Positions 1-7,697 of a DNA stretch of 44,496 bases are shown here, piece after piece. Where the stretch lies: the NCBI GenBank assembly GCA_002305765.1, contig DBQU01000076.1, positions 1 to 44,496 on the forward strand, written 5' to 3'. Positions within the stretch are counted from its first letter, which is position 1. Every line of letters starts with the position of its first letter. Source of the stretch: Deltaproteobacteria bacterium UBA1386. GTDB taxonomy: Bacteria > Desulfobacterota > Syntrophorhabdia > Syntrophorhabdales > Syntrophorhabdaceae. The notes beneath the pieces were generated by a model, which was not told the origin of the DNA, searched no databases, and saw only the letters and a program-made list of their open reading frames with translations. A program made the translations under genes and the position numbers.

Positions 1-120
1 GGGGTTTATCAACAGGCTGTTGAGTAGCTTGAATCGCTCAGAAAACTGACCGTGATGATCAACAATTTCATGAAGTATCTAAATACAACCAAGTACCAGG
101 GGGTAAAGTACAAAGCATAA
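1..120 (+). pseudogene. 3' fragment of a possible four-helix-bundle protein, with an internal TAG
   Basis: Reading frame 1 from the window edge gives a short run, a TAG at 25-27, then a tail LESLRKLTVMINNF, MKYLNTTKYQG and VKYKA before TAA at 118-120. The tail resembles the C-terminus of four-helix-bundle (S23/Avd-like) proteins, an impression from memory rather than an alignment. The gene body lies outside the window, so whether the TAG is a disabling mutation or the upstream part is out of frame cannot be judged. The stop abuts the palindromic repeat that follows. Confidence 0.25.
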
Positions 121-252
121 AAGACGGCTTGAGAAGAAAACCGCTTGAATAGTTTGAGGGGCTTGAAAGTTAAAGACAAAGCCATCTTTCAAGGATGTTT
201 CTTGAAAACCCTCAAGCTATTCAAGCTACTCAAACTATTCAAGCCGTCTTTT
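118..252. repeat. Palindromic intergenic element built of ~9-bp TTGA words (copy 1)
   Basis: The left arm begins AAAGACGGCTTGA and continues with CGCTTGAATAGTTTGAGG. The right arm (207-251) reads CCCTCAAGCTATTCAAGC and ends TCAAGCCGTCTTT, the reverse complement of the left start. Words such as GCTTGAATA and GCTTGAGTC recur with about 9-bp period. A further TCAAGCCGTCTTT at 259-270 overlaps the end of the minus-strand radical SAM gene, supplying its last codons (Lys-Thr-Ala) and TGA stop. Related copies are at 2462-2609, 15854-16085 and 27907-27946. A transcript would fold into a long imperfect hairpin. Confidence 0.85.
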
Positions 253-257
253 TAGCT

Positions 258-1511
258 TCAAGCCGTCTTTATGAGCGCTCTGCAGTAGTCGCGGAAGTTG
301 TTCACTGCTATGAAGAATTCCCGCATCATTATGACCCAGTAGTACTGGCCTTTCGGGGTGAGGGTGAGGGTGGGGCCGGTTTTGATGAGGGCGCCTGTGA
401 GGCGGAAGAAGGTTATTTCGGGGAGAAGGTAGCGATAGGCGTTGACGCCGTGCTTCCTGGTGAGTTCGTCGAGGTCGAGGGTGATGCCGAAGAGCTTCAT
501 GAGGAAATCGTAGAGCAGGCGCTCTCTCGTGCCGCAGTCCTTTCGGGCGGCGACGGGGAACTCCCCGCGTTCGAGGCGGTCGACGTACTCGGGGATGTCG
601 AAGGTGTTCGAGTAGACGCTGCCGCCCAGGTACCCGATGGAGCCGCTCCCGAGGCCGGCATACTCATCGTAATTGACGACGTACTCGTCGATCATCACGT
701 CACCCCGGGAAAAGCACCAGGCCGTGCTGGGACGGTAGTCGTCGTGGAGCATTTCCGTGATCTTCCTGTAGAGGTCCTGGCCGCGATCGTAGTCGACGCG
801 GCCGAGCTTCCTGCCCATGAGCTTCTCCGTTGAGGTCGAAACCATGAGGGGATAGAACGTCACCTGGTCCACCGCGATGTCCATGAGAACGTCGAGATCG
901 TGCTCCAGCATCTCCATGGTCTGGGTGGGGAAGTTGAAGATCATGTCCACATTGAGGGTGTCGAAGCGACCCATCGTTTCCTTGAGCCTTTGAGTGATCT
1001 CTTCCCCGCTGCCGTACTTGTGATAGCGCTCAACGGCCTTCAGGAGACCATCATCGAAGGTCTGGACACCGACGGAAAGGCGGTTGACGCCAACATCCTT
1101 GAGCTGGGCCAGGTTCGGCTCGGTGAGGTGGTTGGGGTTCGTCTCGACGGAAACCTCGCGAATGCGGAACATGCTTCTCGCCAGGGCCAGGGTCTCCGAC
1201 AGTTCGTCGATGAGGACCGTCGGGGTGCCGCCTCCGACATAGACTGCGTTGAAATCGTACCCAAGGTCGCGATACATCCCGATCTCTTTACGCAGCGCCT
1301 TGAAATAGGCCCGCGCGATGTCCTCCCTGAAGACGACGCGGTTGAAGGAACAGTAAGGGCAGAGCTCCTCGCAGAAAGGCACGTGAAGATACAGGAGCCT
1401 CGGGATGGCATTGGAGGGCCGCGGGACCTCGTAAGATTCGCCCGGCGTGAAGCGCAGATAGTCCGCGTTCTTTTTCCGGGCAACGTTGCATATGAGCTTT
1501 TCGATCAGCAT
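258..1511 (-). CDS. HemN/HemW-like radical SAM protein
   Basis: This 417-residue protein carries the radical SAM CxxxCxxC motif as FCEELCPYC (Cys47, Cys51, Cys54), which would hold a [4Fe-4S] cluster for cleaving S-adenosylmethionine. It is followed by YVGGGTPTVL, VSVETNPNHL and RLSVGVQTFDD, the hallmarks of the coproporphyrinogen III oxidase (HemN) and heme-chaperone (HemW) superfamily. The substrate is uncertain: many such proteins are labelled coproporphyrinogen oxidases without proof. I use the ATG at 1511 because the longer reading needs a TTG at 1517; no strong ribosome site supports either. It diverges from the lipoprotein gene at 1622. Its last codons and stop lie inside a copy of the palindromic repeat. 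Confidence 0.8.
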   Translation of the reverse strand: MLIEKLICNVARKKNADYLRFTPGESYEVPRPSNAIPRLLYLHVPFCEELCPYCSFNRVVFREDIARAYFKALRKEIGMYRDLGYDFNAVYVGGGTPTVLIDELSETLALARSMFRIREVSVETNPNHLTEPNLAQLKDVGVNRLSVGVQTFDDGLLKAVERYHKYGSGEEITQRLKETMGRFDTLNVDMIFNFPTQTMEMLEHDLDVLMDIAVDQVTFYPLMVSTSTEKLMGRKLGRVDYDRGQDLYRKITEMLHDDYRPSTAWCFSRGDVMIDEYVVNYDEYAGLGSGSIGYLGGSVYSNTFDIPEYVDRLERGEFPVAARKDCGTRERLLYDFLMKLFGITLDLDELTRKHGVNAYRYLLPEITFFRLTGALIKTGPTLTLTPKGQYYWVIMMREFFIAVNNFRDYCRALIKTA

Positions 1512-1592
1512 GGCCAAAGCATCTTAAGTCCCTAAGTTTAAAGGTGGCCACGCCGAAAAATCAAGCACATATTCCGGGCTTCCTGAAATAAC

Positions 1593-1621
1593 TTGACATG
1601 CCCGGGAAAGGTCGTTAAAAC
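1593..1621 (+). promoter_or_regulatory. Candidate sigma70 promoter of the EF-hand lipoprotein gene
   Basis: TTGACA at 1593-1598 is followed after 17 bases by a weak -10 TAAAAC (1616-1621). If used, transcription would start near 1628. The ATG at 1622 would then lie upstream of the transcript start, and the next in-frame ATG at 1634 would be the real start, almost leaderless. Confidence 0.4.
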
Positions 1622-2461
1622 ATGACATATTTTATGAAGAGAATGTTTCTGTTTACAGTCTTCGCCCTCTTGCTTTCCGGCACCATTCTGGGCTGCTCTC
1701 TGGACGCCCTTGTCTCTCCGGATTACGGCAACAAGGAATACCCCACGACGGAACTTCCCGACCTGACGAAGAAGCCGAAGCAACAGGAGGCGGCCGTCGA
1801 GCCGAATCGGCGCGTCACCGCCCCCGACGAAGAAGCAAAGCTGGGGCCTACGCCAAGATCGGCGGCACAGACCGTTCGAGACGAAACGATCGATGGCCGG
1901 GGGACTTCCGTCGGCACCGGCGCGAACGCTTCGCAGCTCAAGGTCAGAACGGGCTCGCGTACGGCCTTCACGGGTACCGTCACCGCCGTCGATTATGTCG
2001 GGAAGACCATATCCGTGAAGAGCGCGGGCAAGAACCTGACATTCGACCTTGCGAATCCCGTCGTGCGGGGCTACAAGCACACGGGAGAGATACAGATCGG
2101 GGACGTTATCACCGTGGGATATATAAAGAATGGCATCGGCATCGTCAAGGGAGAGAACTTCCACCAGGACCTTGCCGACCAGACCGCCCCCGACGAGCTG
2201 GCCTCATCCCGGAAGGGTAAACGATCCAACAAGACGGCGGCGAAAAAATCTTCCAACAGCCACGCCGCTCCCGTTCGCGTCAAGTACAAGGTGAACACGC
2301 TTTCCTTCAACGACGTGGACAACAACAAGGACGGCAAGATCTCCCCTGTTGAACTGGGCAGCGTCCTGCCTTCCCTCACCATGCAGGATTTCAAGAAATA
2401 CGACCGCAACAGTGATGGCGACCTGAGCGCATCGGAATACAGGGATGTCAGGAAGAGATAA
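1622..2461 (+). CDS. Lipoprotein with C-terminal EF-hand pair
   Basis: The protein is up to 279 residues. A hydrophobic segment ends in a lipobox (TILGC, Cys25), so it is probably lipidated and anchored in the envelope. Residues about 105-180 look like a small beta-rich domain (TAFTGTVTAVDYVGKTISV, then QIGDVITVGY). The C-terminus has two calcium-binding EF-hand loops, DNNKDGKISPVE and DRNSDGDLSASE, near residues 233-273. The linkers are charged and of low complexity. I do not recognise a named family. The ATG at 1622 has a modest AAGG upstream; ATG 1634 is the alternative if the promoter at 1593 is real. The gene is followed directly by a palindromic repeat and faces the ModE-like gene. Confidence 0.8.
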   Translation: MTYFMKRMFLFTVFALLLSGTILGCSLDALVSPDYGNKEYPTTELPDLTKKPKQQEAAVEPNRRVTAPDEEAKLGPTPRSAAQTVRDETIDGRGTSVGTGANASQLKVRTGSRTAFTGTVTAVDYVGKTISVKSAGKNLTFDLANPVVRGYKHTGEIQIGDVITVGYIKNGIGIVKGENFHQDLADQTAPDELASSRKGKRSNKTAAKKSSNSHAAPVRVKYKVNTLSFNDVDNNKDGKISPVELGSVLPSLTMQDFKKYDRNSDGDLSASEYRDVRKR

Positions 2462-2609
2462 CGGCGGCTTGAATAGCTTGAGTCGCTTGAATCGCTTGAG
2501 GGTTAAAGGCCCGGGATAGAGCGATCCTGTAAGGCTTCGGGATCTGACCGCGCTCTATGGTCTCTCACTTTCAAGCAATTCAAGCGACTCAAGCTATTCA
2601 AGCCGCCTC
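2462..2609. repeat. Palindromic TTGA-word element (copy 2) between convergent genes
   Basis: The left arm, starting directly after the TAA stop, reads CGGCGGCTTGAATAGC, TTGAGTCGCTTGAATC, GCTTGAGGG. The right arm at 2567-2609 is its near-exact reverse complement (TTCAAGCAATTCAAGC, GACTCAAGCTATTCAAGC, CGCC). About 65 bases separate the arms. It lies between convergent genes and could end transcription from both sides, although there is no T-run. Confidence 0.9.
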
Positions 2610-2617
2610 TGTATGGT

Positions 2618-2953
2618 TCAGACTTGTGTTTTGAAGTGTTTTTTGAAGGTTTTTTCCAGGGTTTGTCTCACGTCCTCGCGGAAGCCTTCGTAGTTCTTCA
2701 AGAATTTCTTCCCTTCAGGGGTTATGTTGGAGCCGCCGCCGGAGACACCCCCCACCTTCCTTTCGAGGAGCGCGAAACCCAGCCTCGCCTCTATCGCCTG
2801 AAGCATCAGCCATGCCTTGCGGTAGGACATGTTCAGGTCCATGGCCGCCTTGTGGAGGGATCCCGTCTCCTCGATCCGCTTGAGCACCTGGTAGGGGCCC
2901 TCGCCGAAGGCCTTCCCGTTGTTATCTATCCATACCTTGTAACCCACTTTCAT
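2618..2953 (-). CDS. ModE-like winged-helix regulator (DNA-binding domain only)
   Basis: This 111-residue protein matches the N-terminal domain of ModE, the molybdate-responsive repressor. Visible features are the opening strand KVGYKVWIDNNGK, the helix-turn-helix TGSLHKAAMDLNMSYRKAW, and the wing region RKVGGVSGGGSNITPEGKK. The C-terminal molybdate-binding (TOBE/MOP) domains of E. coli ModE are absent, so metal sensing, if any, must happen differently. I chose the ATG at 2953 because AAGGGGG lies a good distance upstream and a consensus promoter lies just before it; a longer reading starts with TTG inside that promoter. It diverges from the TonB receptor gene, whose promoter has ModE-like half-sites. 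Confidence 0.85.
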   Translation of the reverse strand: MKVGYKVWIDNNGKAFGEGPYQVLKRIEETGSLHKAAMDLNMSYRKAWLMLQAIEARLGFALLERKVGGVSGGGSNITPEGKKFLKNYEGFREDVRQTLEKTFKKHFKTQV

Positions 2954-2984
2954 ATAAATGCCCCCTTGCTCGCGTAACAAGGCA

Positions 2985-3013
2985 ATTATAGATAACACCT
3001 GTAATCCTGTCAA
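2985..3013 (-). promoter_or_regulatory. Consensus sigma70 promoter of the ModE-like gene
   Basis: On the minus strand TTGACA (3013-3008), 17 bases, then TATAAT (2990-2985): a perfect match to the consensus in both boxes and spacing. It predicts a transcript start near 2978, about 25 bases before the chosen start codon. No ModE-like site is obvious over it, so the regulator may be made constitutively. Confidence 0.8.
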
Positions 3014-3167
3014 GTTACAAAATCACCTCCGCCATATCCCTGCATTTAGCCCCAGTGTTCACAATAGACAACAGCGGCTCTTGTATTAACTCTCCTTTGA
3101 TTTTCAAGACATGGAACAAAACAAACACAGGATGGACAGAATATCGAACTGCTGTGAAAATTTGGTC

Positions 3168-3197
3168 TTGACTTGTCTTTATATCCGGTGATATATA
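3168..3197 (+). promoter_or_regulatory. Promoter of the TonB receptor/metal uptake operon
   Basis: TTGACT at 3168-3173 is followed after 18 bases by TATATA (3192-3197). The predicted transcript start is near 3204, immediately upstream of or within the ModE-like operator at 3203-3226. A repressor bound there would block initiation. ATATAACG at 3193-3200 also forms an inverted pair with CGTTATAT at 3203-3210. Confidence 0.65.
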
Positions 3198-3202
3198 ACG
3201 TG

Positions 3203-3226
3203 CGTTATATTCAAACAGATATAAGG
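3203..3226 (+). promoter_or_regulatory. Candidate ModE operator upstream of the TonB receptor
   Basis: Two half-sites, CGTTATAT (3203-3210) and ATATAAGG (3219-3226), are separated by 8 bases. This equals the layout I recall for the E. coli modA operator (CGTTATAT, 8 bases, ACATAACG). The right half overlaps the ribosome binding site AAGGAGG. A second site with the same 24-base geometry is at 10805-10828. Together with the ModE-like gene next door this supports Mo- or W-dependent control. No binding data are visible, so function is inferred. Confidence 0.55.
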
Positions 3227-3238
3227 AGGTCCGTCCAC

Positions 3239-5251
3239 ATGGTTTCTATCCCCCGATCCATTCTCTTTCCGGTTATCATCACGGCACTGGCCATGGTATT
3301 CACTCCCCCCGTGGGAGCCCAAGATCAAAAAGTCAGGGACGATGCATTCACGCTCGGAGAGATCGAGGTGAAGGACCGGTCCGAGGTCAGCAAGAATGTC
3401 ACGGTCGAGAAGATCTATGAGGAGGATATGCGCGACTTCAACAAGAACAACGTCGCGCAGGCCGTCAACCTTCTCCCCGGCGTCACCTTGACGAAGAACA
3501 GCCGAAACGAACAGATGGTGTACGTCCGCGGATTCGACATGAGGCGCGTCCCGATCTACCTCGACGGCATCCCCATCTACGTCCCCTATGACGGATATCC
3601 CGACCTCGGGCGCTTCCTGACGTACGACATGTCCCAGATCACCGTCTCGAAGGGGTTCACGTCCGTGCTTTACGGCCCGAACACCGAAGGAGGGGCGATC
3701 AACATGATATCAAGAAGGCCGCAGAAGACCTTCGAAGGGAACATAAGCACCGGGTACGCCACGGGAGATACTTTCACGAGCTATATCAATCTCGGGACAA
3801 ACCAGAAGAAATGGTATTTCCAGGGCGGAGGATCTTATGTGAGCAGCGATTACATGAGGATGTCCGACAATTTCAGGGAAACACCGACAGAAAACGGAGG
3901 GCACCGCGAGAACTCCTACTACAGGGACAGGAAATACAACCTGAAGTTCGGGTTCACGCCCTTCGAGGGACATGAATATGCCTTGAGCTACATAAACCAG
4001 CATGGCGTGAAAGGCAATCCTCCGTACGCGGGCGTCGACCCGTCCGTTACGGTCCGGTACTGGCAGTGGCCTTACTGGGACAAGGAAAGTGTCTACTTCA
4101 CGTCAAAGACTCCTATCGGGCAGAGTTCCTATTTCAAGATCAGGCTCTATTACGATCAGTACCAGAATTCCCTTTACAGTTACGACGATGACAGCTATTC
4201 GACAATGAAGAAGAAATACGCCTGGATGAGCGATTTCAGCGACAACACCGGCGGTGGCTCCATCGAGGTCGGGACGACCCTCATCCCCAGGAACAACATA
4301 AAGGCCGCCTTCCACTACAAAGAGGACAAACACAAGGAGCACAACCAGCCGAACCCCTACCAGCATTTCAAGGATGAGATATGGTCCGCCGGGCTCGAGG
4401 ACACGCTTCAGATCACCGACAGGCTCTACACCATCTTCGGCGCCAGCTATGACAACATAAGAACGATCGAAGCCGAAGATTACAATTCCACAACGAAGAC
4501 ATTTTCCAATTTCGCGAGGGACAGCCAGTCCTCCTTCAACCCGCAGATAGGGTTTTTCTATGACCTCACGAAGACGGCCAGGATACACGCGACCGTGGCG
4601 AAAAAGACCAGGCTTCCAACGATGAAGGACAAATACTCCTACAAACAGGGAACGGCCCTGCCCAACCCGAACCTGAGACCCGAGAAATCGATCAACTACG
4701 AACTGGGATATCAGGACACGTTCTTCAAGAAAATCGGCCTGAAGACCGCCGTCTTCTATTCCGACATAACGGACATGGTAATGCAGGTGAAGGTTCCCGA
4801 TCCATCCAAGGCCGGGTCCACGTTGAACCAGAACCAGAATATAGGCGATGTGAGGCGATACGGCGCCGAACTCGATGTTTCCGGCACCATCATCACGAAC
4901 CTGGATGGCGGTTTCAACTACACCTATATCTGGTCCGACAACAGGACGGACTCGACGCGGATAACCGACATCCCGAAGCACAAACTCGCCGCGTACGCGA
5001 AGTACATGCCTCTGACGAGCGTTTCGCTTATCGCGGACGTGGAATACAACTCCCAGCGATACAGTTCCTCCGACGGCGTCCAGGTCGCGAGGGCTTTCGC
5101 AGTCGCCAACTTCAAGGCTGCCTGGGAGTTCCTGAAAGGCCTGAAGATCGAAGGCGGCGTATCGAACATATTCGACAGGGATTACGCCCTTTCCGAGGGT
5201 TATCCCGAAGCAGGTAGAAGCTTCTATAGCAATCTGGTGTACAGGTTCTAA
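3239..5251 (+). CDS. TonB-dependent outer-membrane receptor (candidate Mo/W-chelate importer)
   Basis: The 670-residue protein begins with a signal peptide ending near PPVGAQD. A TonB-box-like stretch follows (FTLGEIEVKD), then a plug domain (VAQAVNLLPGVTL, VYVRGFDMRRVPIYLDG, VLYGPNTEGGAINMISRRP) and a 22-strand-type beta-barrel ending in aromatic FYSNLVYRF, the usual outer-membrane assembly signal. The start at 3239 follows AAGGAGG at 3223-3229; earlier in-frame starts lie inside the promoter. It heads an operon with its own TonB and a FecCD-type ABC system, so it should take a large chelate across the outer membrane. The substrate is not visible in the sequence; the ModE-like operator points to molybdate or tungstate, but a siderophore or corrinoid is possible. 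Confidence 0.9.
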   Translation: MVSIPRSILFPVIITALAMVFTPPVGAQDQKVRDDAFTLGEIEVKDRSEVSKNVTVEKIYEEDMRDFNKNNVAQAVNLLPGVTLTKNSRNEQMVYVRGFDMRRVPIYLDGIPIYVPYDGYPDLGRFLTYDMSQITVSKGFTSVLYGPNTEGGAINMISRRPQKTFEGNISTGYATGDTFTSYINLGTNQKKWYFQGGGSYVSSDYMRMSDNFRETPTENGGHRENSYYRDRKYNLKFGFTPFEGHEYALSYINQHGVKGNPPYAGVDPSVTVRYWQWPYWDKESVYFTSKTPIGQSSYFKIRLYYDQYQNSLYSYDDDSYSTMKKKYAWMSDFSDNTGGGSIEVGTTLIPRNNIKAAFHYKEDKHKEHNQPNPYQHFKDEIWSAGLEDTLQITDRLYTIFGASYDNIRTIEAEDYNSTTKTFSNFARDSQSSFNPQIGFFYDLTKTARIHATVAKKTRLPTMKDKYSYKQGTALPNPNLRPEKSINYELGYQDTFFKKIGLKTAVFYSDITDMVMQVKVPDPSKAGSTLNQNQNIGDVRRYGAELDVSGTIITNLDGGFNYTYIWSDNRTDSTRITDIPKHKLAAYAKYMPLTSVSLIADVEYNSQRYSSSDGVQVARAFAVANFKAAWEFLKGLKIEGGVSNIFDRDYALSEGYPEAGRSFYSNLVYRF

Positions 5252-5260
5252 AGGGGAATA

Positions 5261-5454
5261 ATGGTCATCAAGAACAGAACCGATCTTCTCGAAAGACTCC
5301 ATGGAGACACCCTGGGCGCGTCACCATCGAGAGGATCGTCGTCGGTGCACATTTCACCGGCGTCAATCTGTCAAATGGCTGCGGCGGGATCTCATATACC
5401 CCTGTGGCCGACCTCATCCTCAGGAACTGTCAGGAGGTGTGGCGCCGGGCATGA
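5261..5454 (+). pseudogene. Frameshifted N-terminal relic of a DUF4213/DUF364 (heavy-metal chelation) gene
   Basis: A good ribosome site (AAGGGGA) precedes ATG 5261, which opens MVIKNRTDLLERLHGDTLG. Around 5315 the family-like sequence jumps by -1 to another frame, giving TIERIVVGAHFTGVNL, SNGCGGISYTPV and ADLILRNCQEVWRRA before TGA 5452-5454. The joined sequence resembles the N-terminal domain of DUF4213/DUF364 proteins, described as putative heavy-metal chelators (recognition from memory). The C-terminal two thirds are missing, so it looks like a truncated, frameshifted relic. Its last stop overlaps the tonB start as ATGA, suggesting that the upstream frame may still couple translation to tonB. 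Confidence 0.5.
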
Positions 5455-6242
5455 AGACTAACCTTCTCCACAACATGCGACGGGAGTTCCTGGTGTCTCT
5501 GATCCTGCATCTGTGCTTCTTCGGTGCCGTGGCAGTTTTCGGCCATAACCTGGGCAGATCCAGGGAGGCGGTCCTCGTCTACCTCACCGACGAACTCCCC
5601 GGGGGAGGCTCGGGCGGCCCATCGGGGCCGGCCACGCTTTCGCAGGATGGTGGAAGACCGAAAGCGCCGCCCGTCCGTCGCGAGCCTCGAGGGAAACAGG
5701 CGGCGCGATCGTTATCGACAACGAAGTCTCCCGTAAAGGACCTCGAAAAGAAACCACAGACGAGAGACGAGGAGGTCCCTGGCCGTCCGGAGACAGCCGC
5801 AGACCTGGCCGGCATATCCAGCGGCCAGTCGTGGCAGGCTGGTGGAGGTGAAGGCGGGTCTGGAACCGGCGGGGGGGACGGTTTCGGGCCCGGCGCCGGA
5901 GGGGGTGTGGGAAGCGGCTACGGCCGGGGTGTGGGAAGCGGCAGGGGACCGGCAAACGCCAGGCTGCAGTATTTAAAGGAGCATTTCGCGTACATCCGCG
6001 ATCTCATCATGAAACATCTTGCGTATCCCCAGATGGCACGAAAGATGGGCTGGAAGGGAAAGGTCATCGTCGCCTTCGTCATCAGGGAGAACGGAACCGT
6101 CGAAAATTCCCGCGTCGTCCGAAGCTCCGGGTACGATGTCCTCGACCACAACACACTGAAGACCATCAGGGAGGCTCAGCCTTTTCCCAGGCCGCCCGTA
6201 AAGGCAGAACTTGTGATACCCATCGTCTACAAACTCGAATAG
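5451..6242 (+). CDS. tonB: TonB energy transducer
   Basis: The 263-residue protein has one N-terminal transmembrane helix (FLVSLILHLCFFGAVAVFG), a flexible periplasmic linker rich in Gly, Arg and Glu rather than the usual Pro-Lys repeats, and a C-terminal TonB domain. The latter shows YPQMARKMGWKGKVIVAFVI, then VVRSSGYDVLDHNTL and AQPFPRPPVKAELVIPI. It would couple inner-membrane proton-motive force to the receptor encoded upstream. The ExbB and ExbD partners are not in the window. I use ATG 5451 because it marks the hydrophobic start; AGGAGG is 13 bases upstream, slightly far. A longer reading would only translate the DUF4213 relic out of frame. Confidence 0.88.
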   Translation: MKTNLLHNMRREFLVSLILHLCFFGAVAVFGHNLGRSREAVLVYLTDELPGGGSGGPSGPATLSQDGGRPKAPPVRREPRGKQAARSLSTTKSPVKDLEKKPQTRDEEVPGRPETAADLAGISSGQSWQAGGGEGGSGTGGGDGFGPGAGGGVGSGYGRGVGSGRGPANARLQYLKEHFAYIRDLIMKHLAYPQMARKMGWKGKVIVAFVIRENGTVENSRVVRSSGYDVLDHNTLKTIREAQPFPRPPVKAELVIPIVYKLE

Positions 6243-6250
6243 GAGGAGGA

Positions 6251-6847
6251 ATGAACACAAACCATCTCGACCTGCAGGAATGCCTCAAAAAGGCCTCGCT
6301 CTTCCACGGCGATCTCTGCGCGGGGATCACGCTGGGTACCCGAATGTCCATACTGGGGCTCAAGGCCATCGGCATCGACGACCCCATGGGAAAGGACCGA
6401 AAGAACCTCATCGTCTTCGTCGAGACTGACCGTTGCGCGACCGACGCGATCCTGGCCGTGACGGGATGCCATCCCGGAAAGAGGACGATGAAGATACTGG
6501 ACTACGGCAAGATGGCCGCGACCTTTGTTAACCTCGCGACGGGAAAAGCCGTTCGCGTCGTAGCGAAGGACAAGACGATGGACCCGAACAAGGAATACGA
6601 CCGGGAGACGATCGAAGCGGAACCCCACACGGAGAAATACGCCATGATGCCCGCCGAGGACCTCTTCGAACTTGAGGAGGTCGACGTGGACCTGTGGCCC
6701 GAGGATATGCCCGGCAAGCCCCTCAGGATAGTCGTGTGTTCCTCCTGCGGGGAGAGGATCATGGACATGCGGGATGTACGCGACAACGGCAGGATCCTCT
6801 GCAAGCCCTGCGCGGAAGGCAAAACCTACTGGCGGAAGAAGACGTGA
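6251..6847 (+). CDS. FmdE family protein with C-terminal zinc ribbon
   Basis: The 198-residue protein belongs to the FmdE family, named after a gene in the molybdenum formylmethanofuran dehydrogenase operon of methanogens; its biochemical role is not established. The N-terminal half shows the family signature FHGDLCAGITLG and later GCHPGKRTMKILDYGK. The C-terminus has a zinc-ribbon-like pair, CSSCGERI and CKPCAEG (near residues 163-187). It starts after GGAGGAGG, nine bases beyond tonB, so it is in the operon. FmdE-family genes often accompany FecCD-type metal transporters and Mo genes. A role in handling the imported metal or its ligand is inference. Confidence 0.88.
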   Translation: MNTNHLDLQECLKKASLFHGDLCAGITLGTRMSILGLKAIGIDDPMGKDRKNLIVFVETDRCATDAILAVTGCHPGKRTMKILDYGKMAATFVNLATGKAVRVVAKDKTMDPNKEYDRETIEAEPHTEKYAMMPAEDLFELEEVDVDLWPEDMPGKPLRIVVCSSCGERIMDMRDVRDNGRILCKPCAEGKTYWRKKT

Positions 6848-6862
6848 AGACAGGATAGTCCG

Positions 6863-7672
6863 ATGAGAGATACGGCAATTGACTGGAATGATGTCTGGAA
6901 GAAGGAGAGCGCGAAAAGTTCCGTGAAAAAACGGGATGTCACCTTCTGGAACGAGAAGGCCCGCAACTTCTCCAAGAAGCCCTGGGAATCGAACTACTCC
7001 GAGGATTTCCTCAAGATAATGGAACCCAGGCGCTGTTGGACCGTGCTGGACATGGCCTGCGGGACAGGCGCGCTGACCATCCCCCTGGCACGGTACGTCA
7101 GGAGGATAACCGCCGTCGACTTCTCACCCCGGATGCTCGAAGTCCTCGAGGAGCAATGCCGGGTGGAGGGCATCGAGAACGTCAGGACCATCAACGCAAG
7201 CTGGGAGGACGACTGGAGCTCCCGGGGCATCGATGAACACGACGTGGTGATCGCGTCGCGCTGTCTCGTCGTCGACGACCTCCGGAAAGCCGTCATGAAA
7301 TTGAACGGTGCGGCCCGGGAACGCGTCTACATTTCCACCATTGTCGGGGACGGGCCTCATGACCGGATGATCTATGAGGCTGTCGGGAGGCGACTCACTC
7401 CCGGGCCGGACTATATATACACCTACAACCTCCTCCATCAGCTCGGTATCTATGCCAACCTGTTCATCATCAAGGACATCCGGACCGAATCCTTCCGTGA
7501 CAACGATGAGGCCCTTGCGTACTACGAGCATTTCCTCGGGAAATTGACGAAAGGCGAAAAGGAGGACCTCAGGAAGTATCTGCAGAGACACCTCGTACCG
7601 AAGAACGGGAGGTGGGTCCTCGATTACAGGAGGACAACGCGATGGGCGGTGATGTGGTGGGACAAGGAATGA
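6863..7672 (+). CDS. Class I SAM-dependent methyltransferase
   Basis: The 269-residue protein has motif I as VLDMACGTGALTIPLA (residues about 61-76), followed by ITAVDFSPRMLEVL with the acidic residue that binds the SAM ribose, and a later ASWEDDW. This is the Rossmann methyltransferase fold. The acceptor substrate is unknown. The gene is 15 bases after fmdE and 25 before the permease, so it belongs to the uptake operon. Methyltransferases of this type recur beside FmdE/FecCD genes in anaerobes. One reading is that it modifies or releases a metal-binding ligand, but nothing in the sequence proves it. Confidence 0.82.
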   Translation: MRDTAIDWNDVWKKESAKSSVKKRDVTFWNEKARNFSKKPWESNYSEDFLKIMEPRRCWTVLDMACGTGALTIPLARYVRRITAVDFSPRMLEVLEEQCRVEGIENVRTINASWEDDWSSRGIDEHDVVIASRCLVVDDLRKAVMKLNGAARERVYISTIVGDGPHDRMIYEAVGRRLTPGPDYIYTYNLLHQLGIYANLFIIKDIRTESFRDNDEALAYYEHFLGKLTKGEKEDLRKYLQRHLVPKNGRWVLDYRRTTRWAVMWWDKE

Positions 7673-7697
7673 AAGAGATGAGCGAGGCCTTCCTGCC

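Noticed and set aside
118..252. CRISPR array from the regularly spaced TTGA words
   Set aside because: The unit is about 9 bp, without unique spacers of constant length, and the words occur as inverted arms. No cas gene is present.
3014..3238. Cobalamin or other riboswitch upstream of the TonB receptor
   Set aside because: The predicted transcript start leaves only about 35 bases of leader, too short for such a structure.
4103..5302. 399-codon minus-strand frame opposite the TonB receptor
   Set aside because: The receptor has full-length family features; the antisense frame has none.
5300..5330. Programmed -1 frameshift in the DUF4213-like fragment
   Set aside because: There is no convincing slippery heptamer or downstream structure, and even the joined product is only about a third of a normal protein.
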